Shown: in pieces, positions 40,081 to 49,794 of the stretch
Position numbering within the stretch: position 1 is the stretch's first letter
Layout: each line of letters starts with the position of its first letter
The notes under the pieces: generated by a model
What the model was told of the DNA's origin: nothing
Seen by the model: only the letters and a program-made list of their open reading frames with translations
The model's database searches: none
Translations under genes and position numbers: made by a program
NCBI RefSeq assembly: GCF_003144115.1
Contig: NW_020312012.1
Coordinates: 400,601-464,600 of the forward strand
Direction of reading: 5' to 3'
DNA length: 64,000 bases
From: Tilletiopsis washingtonensis
Taxonomy: Eukaryota > Basidiomycota > Exobasidiomycetes > Entylomatales

Positions 40081-41706
40081 ATGGCGTCCGCCGAGCTCCG
40101 CAACCGCGGCCCGGCGCCGCTCGAGCCCGGCCTGCGCACGCCGCCGGCCGACCAGCTCTCGCCGCCGCAGTCCGAGGCGTCGGAGGATGAGGGCGTGGCC
40201 GTGCCGAGCCGCGGCGGCAAGAAGGCCTCGCCGCGCCCGCACCCCGACGACGACATTCCCGACGACTACGTCACGCGCACGCTGCAGCGCGAGCCGGCGC
40301 TGCCGCCGATCCAGTGGAAGAACATCCTGAGCGAGATCCAGTGGGTCTCGTTCATCATCCTCACCTCGACGCCGCTGCTCGCCGTGTACGGCATGTGCAC
40401 GACGCCGCTGCAGCTCAAGACGGCCGTCTGGGCCGGCGTCTACTACTTCTTCACCGGCCTCGGCATCACGGCCGGTTACCACCGGCTGTGGGCGCACCGC
40501 AGCTACGTCGCCAGCCGGCCGCTCGAGTACTTCCTCGCCCTCATGGGCAGCGGCGCCGTCGAGGGCAGCATCCACTGGTGGGCGCGCGGCCACCGTGCCC
40601 ACCACCGCTACACCGACACCGACCTCGACCCCTACGGTGCGCACCACGGCCTGCTGTGGAGCCACCTCGGCTGGATGATTGTCAAGCCGCGCCGCAAGCC
40701 GGGCGTCGCCGACATCTCGGACCTGCGCCGCCACCCCGTCATCCGCTTCCAGCACCGCTTCTACCTCCCGCTCATCGTCATCATGGGCTTCCTCTTCCCC
40801 ACGGCCGTCGCCGGCATGCTTTGGGGCGACTGGCGCGGCGGCTTCTTCTACGCCGCCGTGGCGCGCCTCGTCTTCGTGCACCACTCGACGTTCTGCGTCA
40901 ACTCGCTCGCGCACTACCTCGGCGAGGCGAGCTTCGACAACAAGATGACGCCGCGCGACCACTTCATCACCGCACTCGTCACCGTCGGCGAGGGCTACCA
41001 CAACTTCCACCACCAGTTCCCCATGGACTACCGCAACGCCATTTCGTGGTACCAGTACGACCCGACGAAGTGGTTCATCGCGTCGATGAAGGCCGTCGGC
41101 CTCGCCACGCACCTCAAGACGTTCCCGGACAACGAGGTCAAGAAGGGCCGCGTCGCCATGCAGCTGCAGAAGCTGCACGGCGAGCAGGCCAAGCTGCAGT
41201 GGCCCAAGAGCACCAACGACCTGCCCGTCATTTCGTGGGACGACTTCCAAGAGGAGGCCAAGACGCGTCCGCTCATCGTCGTCGCCGGCTTCATCCACGA
41301 CGTCTCGGCGCTCGACCACCCGGGCGGCGAGGCGCTGCTCAAGTCGCGCATCGGCAAGGACGCCACCACGGCCTTCCACGGCGGCGTGTACGACCACTCC
41401 AACGGCGCCGCCAACCTGCTCTCGTCGCTGCGCGTCGGCGTCCTCGACGGCGGCTACCAGCTGGCCGTCGACGAGCTGGCCAAGGCCGAGAAGCTGCAGG
41501 CCGAGGCCGCCGCCATCCTGCCGAAGAGCAGCGCGCCCGAGGCCCAGTGGTCCGCGCCGCAGCCCACGGCAGACTACCGCGGCGTCGACGCCCGGGCCCT
41601 CGCCTACATGGCGCCCGGCCAGACGTACAGCATCGCGCAGCGCGGCGAACTCAAGGAGAATGCCGTGGCGAAGAAGAGCGGCAACAAGGTCGGCCGCCTG
41701 CTCTAA
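40081..41706 (+). CDS. OLE1: Acyl-CoA delta-9 desaturase with cytochrome b5 domain
   Basis: ER membrane enzyme that makes palmitoleoyl- and oleoyl-CoA. Single exon, 541 residues, unlike nearly every other gene here. About 70 disordered residues precede the first membrane hairpin (WVSFIILTSTPLLAVYGMCT; TAVWAGVYYFFTGLGITAGY). The three iron-binding histidine boxes are HRLWAHR (residues 134-140), HRAHHRYTD (from 171) and HNFHHQFP (from about 307). A second hairpin is at FYLPLIVIMGFLFPTAVAGM. The C-terminal cytochrome b5 domain (about 380-480) has the haem ligands in HDVSALDHPGG and FHGGVYDHSNGAANLL. This fused layout is the fungal Ole1 type; animal enzymes lack b5. Codon use is extremely biased (CTC, ATC, AAG), suggesting high expression. 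Confidence 0.95.
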   Translation: MASAELRNRGPAPLEPGLRTPPADQLSPPQSEASEDEGVAVPSRGGKKASPRPHPDDDIPDDYVTRTLQREPALPPIQWKNILSEIQWVSFIILTSTPLLAVYGMCTTPLQLKTAVWAGVYYFFTGLGITAGYHRLWAHRSYVASRPLEYFLALMGSGAVEGSIHWWARGHRAHHRYTDTDLDPYGAHHGLLWSHLGWMIVKPRRKPGVADISDLRRHPVIRFQHRFYLPLIVIMGFLFPTAVAGMLWGDWRGGFFYAAVARLVFVHHSTFCVNSLAHYLGEASFDNKMTPRDHFITALVTVGEGYHNFHHQFPMDYRNAISWYQYDPTKWFIASMKAVGLATHLKTFPDNEVKKGRVAMQLQKLHGEQAKLQWPKSTNDLPVISWDDFQEEAKTRPLIVVAGFIHDVSALDHPGGEALLKSRIGKDATTAFHGGVYDHSNGAANLLSSLRVGVLDGGYQLAVDELAKAEKLQAEAAAILPKSSAPEAQWSAPQPTADYRGVDARALAYMAPGQTYSIAQRGELKENAVAKKSGNKVGRLL

Positions 41707-42392
41707 GCGGAGCAGCGCGCGCGCCCGCCTTGCGCACCATCTCGCTCTCTCACCTCGTCACGCATCTTCACGACCATCCCTGGTAGCCCTCGTTCACCGT
41801 TCATGCATCTCGCTAGTCTCGCCACATCCATCCACACACCATGTAGTTACCTCTCTCTCTTCATCACCTGTCCTTTCTCGTGCCCACCCGAGCCAATTCA
41901 TCCGCTCATAGATCTACCTTGTCTAAGCGCCCGTCGTCGTCTGAATCGCGCCGCCTGAGTCTTCTGCGCTTCCGCCACTGCCCACTGCGCTCGTGGCTTT
42001 GGCGCTCTTTCTGCGCGCTCTTTCTGCAAGGCTGGCGTGCAGCGGCATGGCGACGGCGACGTCGACGTCGTCGCGGCGCGCGGCGCGCTCGAGATTGTCC
42101 CCGCGCCGGATTGCTCATCGCCACAAGGCCAAGGCCTCAGCGTCGGTGCCGGTCGACAGGCACGCACGCTGGACTATGTACAGATGCGTCATTTCTCTGG
42201 TTCTAGTCGTTTGCGTGTCGTCAGGTGTGGCGGAGTGAAAGAGGGCGGGGCAGGAGGGGGGGGGGATGAGGTCCGCGCTTGAGACCGTGCCCCCCCGTTG
42301 GACGCAGCCGCGGCGTCAGCGAGAGATGGCGAGGCGGCTCTTTGCCTTGACGGCAAGGTGGTCCAGCGATGCCACGCGGCCCCCGGCCTCTC
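41707..42392. other. Convergent 3' region OLE1 / transporter
   Basis: About 690 bases between converging stop codons. CT-rich just after OLE1, with a G run near 42257-42266. No gene seen. Confidence 0.5.
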
Positions 42393-44928
42393 TCAGGCAT
42401 GGTCGTTCTCGGCCACGAGCAGGGCGCCGAGGACGAGCAGCACAGTCGTGGGTGCGGCGAGGATGACGTAGCTGACGACTGTTGTTTGAGTGGGAGCTCG
42501 GGAGTCAGTGGCGATGCAAACAGCTAACAAGTGGACAGAGAGGCGGGGGGGAAGAAGCAGCAGCTGGGCGCAAGAGGACACATACTCACAGATGGTCCGG
42601 CTGATCAGCCGCTCGAAGCCCGAATTGCCCTTGGCCGAGACGGTGGTGATCTGCGCCAGCGTGAGGGCCGGCGGCGAGCCGATCACTGTTTGCAAAGTTG
42701 CGAGGTGGTGAGCGGGTGAACAGAGAAGAAAGGAAAGGCAGCGCAAAGCCGGGAGAAACGCACGGAGGAAGGCACAGGCGATGGCAACAGGATCATCGGC
42801 GCTACCAAGCAGCGAAGGGGGGTCAGCGTTCGGCATATGGGGCCCGCTCGGCTGCGCCAGTTCGTGGCGCGAACCCTCACACATTGTAGCGCGTCTTGAC
42901 GCAGTAGTAGGCGAAGACGGGGCACAGCACGAGCGGCACGACGAGCATGCGGCTCAGCACGCTGACGGCAATGGTGCGCTTCTCGAGCGAGGCCTTGTGC
43001 TTGGCGCGGCGCTCGGCCGGCGTCTTGCCGTCGCGCCGCAGCGCATCGCCCGCTGGCGACGCGGCGTTGGTGCGCGTGTGTTGCGCGGCTTGGCCGTCGA
43101 GGGGCGAAGGCGCAAAGGCCTCGCTGGGAGAAGGCGGAGCCGAGGTGCCAAGATCGGAGCCCGAAGAGTTCCACCCCGAGTCACGCTCGGCATCGCTGCG
43201 ACCGTCGTCGGAGGCGCCGCCCCAGGGATTGCGCATCTTGGGCAGCTTCTTGGAGGAGGAGGAACTGGAGCGCGTGCCGACGAGTGTCGAGTGGTTGGAG
43301 AGCCCTTCGCCTGTGGATCCGGCATCGGGAGTGGCTGAGAGGCAGAAGTCAGAGCCGGGCGAGGGGAGGGACAAGGAGGGGAGAGAGATATGCCTCACGC
43401 TCTGTCGTTGCCTTTGCCTTGGGCTTCTCTGCGGGCACAAAGTAGGCGCCGAGCACGACCTGACAGGAGGCAGACAGCGGCATGCGTCAGCGCGATGCTC
43501 GCCTCCCAGGGCCCGCCCGGCGAGCCACTCTCGCTCACGAGACTCACCATCGTCAACGGCACGCTGACCGCGCCGGCCGTCTGCAGTGCGCCCACCAGCG
43601 GCTCAATGCTGCCGATACCCACTTGCAGCGGCCGGATCATGGCGACGATGAGGGAGATGACTGCCGCCCAGAGCGGTGCCGTCTGGTTGGCACATTTGCG
43701 TCAGCGTCGAGATGGAAGGGGGAGACGGCGAGAACGAGCAAGAGACGCACCATGAACGCCATGAACGCCTTGTAGGGACGCACGATCCAGCGCTTGCCAA
43801 AGCTCTTTGCGTTGTCGGCCGCCGGCGAGTTCCACAGCGCAGAGCTAGAGTTGAAGTGCCGTCTCGCCACTGCCTCTTCGTCCTCATTCGAGTCGCTGCC
43901 CGCCTCGCTCGGCGGCGCCGTGACGTCGGTGTGCGGAAAGGAACGCGTCCACGCTTGAGGGCGAGGCTTTGGCTTGTCGCGTCGCGAAGACAGCAAAGGA
44001 GAGGCCTCGGAGGCATCGACGTCGTTGGTGGCGCGCCGAATGGCGATGCGAGGAGGCTGCTGTGCCGCATTGTCGGACTCGACGTCGACGAGCTGCGCCG
44101 TCGATGCTGCACCTTCGTCTTGTGCTTGCGACTCTTCCTCCTCATCGACCGTCGCGAGCAGCTTTGCGCCGATGCTCCAGCGCGTCAGCATGCCGAGCGT
44201 GCTGAAGAGGACGAGATAGGTCAATGCGCGGCCAAGCATGCCGTCCACCGTGTCCTCTGGCTCTCCCTCTTCCTCCCAATGCAGCTGCGGCACGGTGGCC
44301 ACCAGACTCTGCATCAGCGCCACGGGCAGCGAGTTGCTGTTTGGACTCATGGCGCAGGCAATGGCAAAGTTGCGCTGCGCGCGCGAGATGCGAGCAATGC
44401 GCGCCATGCCGTATGCCACGAGTGCCGAGACGATCGAGACGACGACGAAGCCAATGGGCACCACGACGAGCTCGGCCAGGCGCGCGGGATTCAAGGTGAA
44501 GGCCACCTTGGAGAAGAGGAGGGCAGGCGTGAAGAAGGAGACGTTGATCTTGTTGAGCTTCGTCTGCGTCACCTTGTCGATGATGCCGCGCCGCGCCAGG
44601 TAGTAGCCCACCGACGAGAGAATGGCCACTTCGGCAATGGAAGAGGCGGTGACCTTGACGAGCGGCCAAATGGGACCCTTGCTCGCTTCGCCCTTGCGGC
44701 CGTGATGCCGCGAGGAAACGTGGATGATCTGCGGCGCAGCAGCCGAGTTCGAGGCGTGAGCGACGACGTCGGCGAGGCTCCTGGCGCGCTCGGCGTCATC
44801 GGTGTTGCCGAACGCCTCCTGCTCCTGCTCCTCGTCGTCGTCGTCCTTGTGCGCAGAGGCGGGCAGGGCAAGATGCATCGGCAGCTGCATCTTGGCGCCG
44901 ACGCGCTGCATGCTGTCGTGCTGCTGCA

Positions 44929-44969
<41 letters not shown>

Positions 44970-44998
44970 GTAGTGGCCGCCTGCTGTTGCGCAGCCAT
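42393..44998 (-). other. Auxin efflux carrier (membrane transport protein) half, possible separate gene
   Basis: From Met 44998 this half alone would be 705 residues. After the CAG-repeat poly-Gln and an acidic linker it has paired membrane segments: VTASSIAEVAILSSVGYYLA, INVSFFTPALLFSKVAFTL, LVVVPIGFVVVSIVSALVAY and ALTYLVLFSTLGMLTRW. A ~130-residue polar loop follows, then WAAVISLIVAMIRPLQVGIG, LQTAGAVSVPLTM with VVLGAYFVPA, a second long polar loop, RMLVVPLVLCPVFAYYCV, DPVAIACAFL, LIGSPPALTLAQI and VILAAPTTVLLVLGALLV. The SPNSNSLPVALMQSL and IGSPPALTLAQ segments are typical of the AEC/PIN-like family. A GTG codon at 45028 is not needed as a start. Substrate unknown. Confidence 0.75.
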
Positions 44999-46802
44999 GG
45001 CCTCGGGCAGCAGCACGCTGTTGAGCACGGCGGCCAGACGCGTGCCCGCGAGCGCCAGCTGGCGTTGCAGGATCTTTGCGCTTTGCGAATCGAGAAGGGG
45101 AGCCGAGGGGGTCAGCGATCACTAGCCCCGCTCCCTTCTGGCCGCATCAACCCCGCCGCGCAGCTCGGCTCTTGCGCTCGCGCAACGAAGGCAAGGTAGA
45201 GGAGGAGGCGAGGTGGGGGTGCGGGAGGGTTTAACTCACTCATCGATCCTCGCCGCATATTCGCCATCCAACTCCGGTCTCTCCATGCCGCCCTTCTCCG
45301 GCACGGGCGTTGCAAATGCATAGTGGCACACGAGCGGGTGCATCTTCTCGCTCCACGCATACGGGCACAGCGGCTCGTCTGTGCGGTCCACATCTGCCGG
45401 ATCCCACTCGCTCGAGGAAGCGGAGCTGGCGGTGGAACTGCCGCCGCCGAGGAGCGAGGAGAGCTTGCGCACGGCAGTGGACGAATGCGGCATTGCAGAG
45501 CGCAGAAATGTCGCTGCCGCGCTGTGCAGAGGCTTCTTGGCCTTGACGTCGGGACAGGCAGGCCAGGCATTGACGTCGCTCCACCATGCCTCGTTGGCGC
45601 CGACTTGGCCCATGCCTTCGGCGAGGATCCAGCGAATGTAGGCGTCGTAGCGTGCGCCGCGCAATGCCGACTCGATGCGTGCGTTGGGGAGCGGCGACGT
45701 GTAGTTTGAAAGCGTGCGCAGCTGCCGGTTTAGGACTGTGCAACGAGAGAGAGGACGATTAGTGGAGAGGTAAGAGGAGAGAGAGGCCAGCAGCAGGAGC
45801 AAGCGACACAGACTCACGAAGACCGTCCCAGACGCTGTGCAGCTCTGAGCACAGACGCGACGGAGAAGGTTAGCACGGTGTGGAGTAGCGCCAGGCATGG
45901 GGGGAAAGTGAGGGCCGGCGCAACACTCACTGGCAATGCGTCCCTACAACATGTTGCCGCGTCACGCAAATCAAGCGGGAATTTGGGCTGGTCAGTTGGG
46001 CACGTCGCCTCTCACATTTCCCCCCCCCCCTCCCTCGCCCATGTGCGCGGCGGAAGAGCCTGCCAACTCACCTCGAAGCGCACCACGACGTCATTGCCGC
46101 CTCTCTCTCTGCCCGTCAAGTGCAGCGGCTGATGCAGATCACCGATCAGATGCGTGAGCATTCGCAGTGCCATGTCTCTCTCCCACTCGCGTCCCTCTCC
46201 CCTCTGCGTCCTGAGGCGCGTCGTGTAGTTGACGCTGGCCGACAGCACGTTTTCCAGCGACGTCCAGCCGGTGGCGCCGTAGATGCACGACGCGGGAGGC
46301 GTGTCGTTGATGGGATTGACGTAGTGCAGATGAGAAGACCACGGATAGCGAAAGCGAATCGTGTCGGGCCACGAGGCGATGGGCGCCAGATGGCAGCTGC
46401 GAGCAGAAGAGTGGGGCAATCAGGCATGGCCGGCGCGGAGACATTTTGCAAGAGGGCGACAGGCACAGCAATCTCGCTACTGTCACCACCCACCCATCCT
46501 ACTCGCCAGGCCGGCGCGACATCAGGCGCACTCGTCAAGTGGCACAGCATGATGCTCGCCACGACGACCACCCACGCCATGCCACGCGCCCACACTCACT
46601 GCAGATGCGGCGCGCCCTCGCGTGGCCAGGCGCTCCAGTAGCTGGTGGCATTTGGCAGAATGGAGCAGAGATGTTTGCGCACGAGAGGGTGCAGCTGAGC
46701 TTGTGCCAGCGTGGCGACGATGGCGTGCCCGTCGGCGCCCCATGCCTGCACGCTGGGCAGTAGGAGCGCATAGACGCCGAGGAGGAGAGCGAGGAGATGC
46801 AT
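42393..46802 (-). CDS. S1/P1-type nuclease fused in frame to an auxin-efflux-carrier-type transporter
   Basis: Minus-strand exons: 46802-46600, 46396-46072, 45943-45931 (13 nt), 45844-45818 (27 nt), 45735-45240, 45080-43751, 43682-43548, 43459-43399, 43334-42881, 42801-42764, 42685-42590 and 42478-42393; 1087 residues. The nuclease half has a signal peptide (MHLLALLLGVYALLLPSVQA) with W21 as mature N-terminus. All nine expected zinc ligands are present: W21, H26, D79, H92, H150, D154, H160, H183 and D187. Its usual C-terminus (ILQRQLALAGTRLAAVLN) is in exon 6, and no stop follows: the frame runs through a poly-Gln and acidic linker into the transporter. If translated whole, this is a secreted-side nuclease tethered to a transporter. 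The alternative is two genes, with the second starting at Met 44998 and the nuclease ending by an unseen alternative splice or polyadenylation. Confidence 0.7.
44930..44969 (-). repeat. CAG repeat encoding poly-Gln
   Basis: About 13 nearly perfect CAG units (CTG on the plus strand) in the linker between the nuclease and transporter halves. Likely length-variable between strains. Confidence 0.85.
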
Positions 46803-47128
46803 CGCGGCGTGGATGCGGCGGTGAGGAGAGAAGCAGAAGTGCCCAGGTGCGGAGCCGAGGCGAGATAGCGCACAGGCAGCAGCCACGATGGCCCGAGCTG
46901 GCAGGCACGTTCATGCGCGCTCGCGCCGCTGTATCCGCATCGCGCCTGTCGAATACAGACCGCTGCGCCGCGATTAGGCTTGCAGAGTGCGCGAATACAA
47001 CCATGCTCGATGACGCGGCGCGCGCGCACCTCCACCTCCAGTCGTCCTTGCCCTCACCACCACCCCACGCACACTACGCACACCGTCCGACGCACCCGCA
47101 CCTCTGATCCCACCTTCTGCTGCGCTCC
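46803..47128. promoter_or_regulatory. Divergent promoter region nuclease-fusion / EF-hand gene
   Basis: 326 bases between divergent starts. No TATA box is clear. It probably serves both genes. Confidence 0.45.
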
Positions 47129-47432
47129 ATGTCGCCTCCGCGTCCCTCGTCGCACGCCGTCTTTCTCGACGCCTGGCGCGCGTGGCGCCTCGAGGCGGGC
47201 GACGAGCCGGCCTCGCTGCCTGCGCCGCTCCTGCTCCACGCCGACGCCGAGGCCGAGGCTTCGACTGCTCGCAAGCGCAAGCGCAAGCGCAGCAAGGGCG
47301 TGCGCAACAGCGAGCACAAGGCTGCAAGCAGTGCCGGCGGCGCAGGAGGAGGCGGAGGATTCTTCGTCGATGAGGAGCAGCAGCAGCAGCAGCAGCAGGA
47401 GATGGGTGCTGCAGCAGGCGGTGGATTTCTGC

Positions 47433-47467
<35 letters not shown>

Positions 47468-48577
47468 GCGTCTGGCGGCTTCCTACCCGACTCGCCCTCC
47501 TTGCATGCCGGTCCTTCCACTTGCGCCTCCGCCTCTACTCCCTCAGCTCCAGCGCCGAGCCACATTCCGCTCGCGTGCATCCCCGACGCGCTGGCCTCGC
47601 TGCGTCTACCTCACGCAGACCCCTCCGTCCTCGCTCTCTTTCGCGACACTGCCGTTGCGCTGCCCGGCGCAAAGGGAGCAGAGGCGCGCAGGCACAAGTT
47701 TGTAGAGAGGCGCAGCTGGGACGCCGTGGTGGGATTGTTGTTGGAGGCGGAACCGCAGCCGGAGGCGCAAGAGGAGGGAGAGGCGAGGGAAGAGGAGGCA
47801 AGTGATGAGGAAGAGGGAGTGAGACGTAGACCGCTGCGAAGGACGCGCAAGACGACCACACGTGCGTCACGCGGCCACCAAGAGTCGCAGGAGGAGGATT
47901 CGCACGAGTCGGACGAGTATGAAGGCAGCGCGCTCTCGGAGGAGCAAGAGGAATCGGAGCAAGAGGAGAGCGAGCAAGACTACGACGACGACGGCGGCAA
48001 GCAGCGTCGTCGTCGTGGCAAAGGCGGCGCAAAGGCGAGCGCCGCCTCGACGTCGATGTCGGGCAAGCGCAGCAAGACAGGCAAGCCTGCCGCCGCCGCC
48101 AGCACGGGCATCGATGCAAGCGAGTCCTCCTCCTCCTCGCAAGCCATGCCGTTGACGGCATCCCAACGCATCTACGTAGAGGAAGCATGGAAGCTGCTGC
48201 TCGACACTTTGCCGCCTGGCACGACGCGCGTGGGCGTCAAGGAGCTGAAGAGGGTGTTGGGTGGCTTGGGAGAGAAGATGAAGGAGGATGAGGTGAGTTT
48301 TTGTGCACAACATCGAGGCCAAGCAAACGACGGCATTCCATCGGACGGCATGGCGACGGCATGTCGACGGCAAGTCGAGGCGTAGCGAGGGGGATGGGGG
48401 GGGGGGGGATGTGGGAACAGGAGAGAGAGAAGAGAGCATGATTGCTTTTTGGGCTCGTTGCCGAGCGCGCCTCGCTCGAACAAGTCTCGTAGGCACGGGA
48501 ATGGCCCAGTCTTCTTTGCGTCTTGCTTCGCATCGCTGATCCACCTTTGTTCTTGGCCTTCAAATCTCCCTTCTGTG

Positions 48578-48636
<59 letters not shown>

Positions 48637-49026
48637 ACCCGCAGATTGAAGAGATGATCGTCGAAGGCAGCAAGCTCTGGGCGCCCTTTTCCGCACGTCC
48701 TCGTGCCTCCGCCGTCTCCAGTCGTGCGAGTGCGAGTGCGGCGACGACGGATGTGGGCGTTGATGAGTGAGTGTGGCGCAATACCCCTTGGCTCTGCATA
48801 CAAGCACGTCGAGTAGGGCGAGACGGGAGAGGGGGGGGGCTCGTTTTGCCCAAATTGCGATAGGGGGGACGGCGGAAGAGTGGGGGGGGGGGGCGGCGAG
48901 CGCGGTGCCACTCTGGCACACCCAGCATGTTTTGCTGAACCCTGCTTCTTCTCTCTCTCACTCAACTACTGCCAACAAAACACGGCCAGATTCGCAGGCA
49001 TCTTGCGCAAAGCACGTGTCATCTGA
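47129..49026 (+). CDS. Acidic protein with C-terminal centrin/EF-hand-like domain
   Basis: 440 residues in three exons: 47129-48292, 48645-48766 and 48990-49026. The N-terminal half has a basic RKRKRKRSKG, short poly-Gln, a run of ten Asp, and then ACIPDALASLRLPHADPSVL and HKFVERRSWDAVVGLLLEAE. An acidic, Glu/Ser-rich middle follows (EEQEESEQEESEQDYDDDGG). The C-terminus across the introns reads TASQRIYVEEAWKLLLDTLP, GTTRVGVKELKRVLGGLGEK, MKEDEIEEMIVEGSKLW and, after a spacer, GVDEFAGILRKARVI. This is the helix-loop-helix layout of a degenerate centrin-type EF-hand pair (second loop ending DEFA). A Rad33-like role in nucleotide-excision repair is possible but unproven. Intron 1 (352 nt) contains a G run and a long CT tract. 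Confidence 0.75.
48581..48632 (+). repeat. (CT)26 microsatellite in intron 1
   Basis: Pure CT dinucleotide run ending about 10 bases before the CCCGCAG acceptor at 48638-48644, so it doubles as the polypyrimidine tract. Probably length-variable. Confidence 0.9.
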
Positions 49027-49794
49027 AGAGTGGGGGGGGGGGCGGGCAAACAAGACGCATTAAACAGCCACCAACGAACGGAACACGCTTGCGGGCTTGG
49101 CGCACACGGCTTGGCGCCCCGCTAGGTCTTTTGCATCGAGCACCCCCGAGGGAGGGGGAGGGGGGAGAGGATCGAGGGTCGAGGAGGTGGGGGCCTAAAG
49201 GGAAACATGATACCCCCTTCTCTCTCTCTCTCTCTCTCTCACTAAGTCTGACCATGTCAGCGCCGCTCTTCTACTGCTGTCGCTGCTGCTGCTGCTGCTG
49301 CTGCAACTCGGGGTGGGCAATGTGTGGTGCAGCTGGCTGCAGTCTCCGATGTTCGAAGAAATTGCGAGCTGCGAGTTGCGAGTTGCGAGGCGGGGGGGGG
49401 GGGGGGGAAGAGGGCGGACGACGGCAAACAAGTCGCGCGCAAGAGTGGAGAGAACGGCATCGGAGTCATTGCCAAGGTCGCTAGACGTTGGGTTCGCATA
49501 GACCTCCCCCCTCCCCCCTCCCTCTCCCCAACGCCTGATAGCCGCCCCCCGAGAAGGAGGAGCAGCAAGCAAGCAGCCACCCAGGCGAAGAAGCGCTCAC
49601 GCTTACGGCAGAGGCTGCTTCGGGCGCAGCGCGCGCGCGGTGCCGGCCGGCTTCCCGGCCGAGTCGCTCTTTCTCGCGTGGTGGTGGCGCTGCGCACGGG
49701 CGTGTTTGCCACGATCTGGCGCCCTTGTTGCGCCTCTCTCTCTCTGTTCCCTTGCACCACCACCACCCCTCTCAGTTGCATCGAATTCCTCGTC
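49027..49794. other. Intergenic region upstream of PDI
   Basis: About 770 bases with several G/C homopolymer runs (49032-49041, 49391-49407, and C/T-rich 49503-49530) and a CT repeat (49219-49240). No gene seen; presumably 3' UTR of the EF-hand gene and the PDI promoter. Confidence 0.5.

Noticed and set aside
45026-45028. GTG at 45028 as start of the transporter
   Set aside because: Not an ATG; the frame continues upstream to join the nuclease C-terminal helix, so it is an internal Val.
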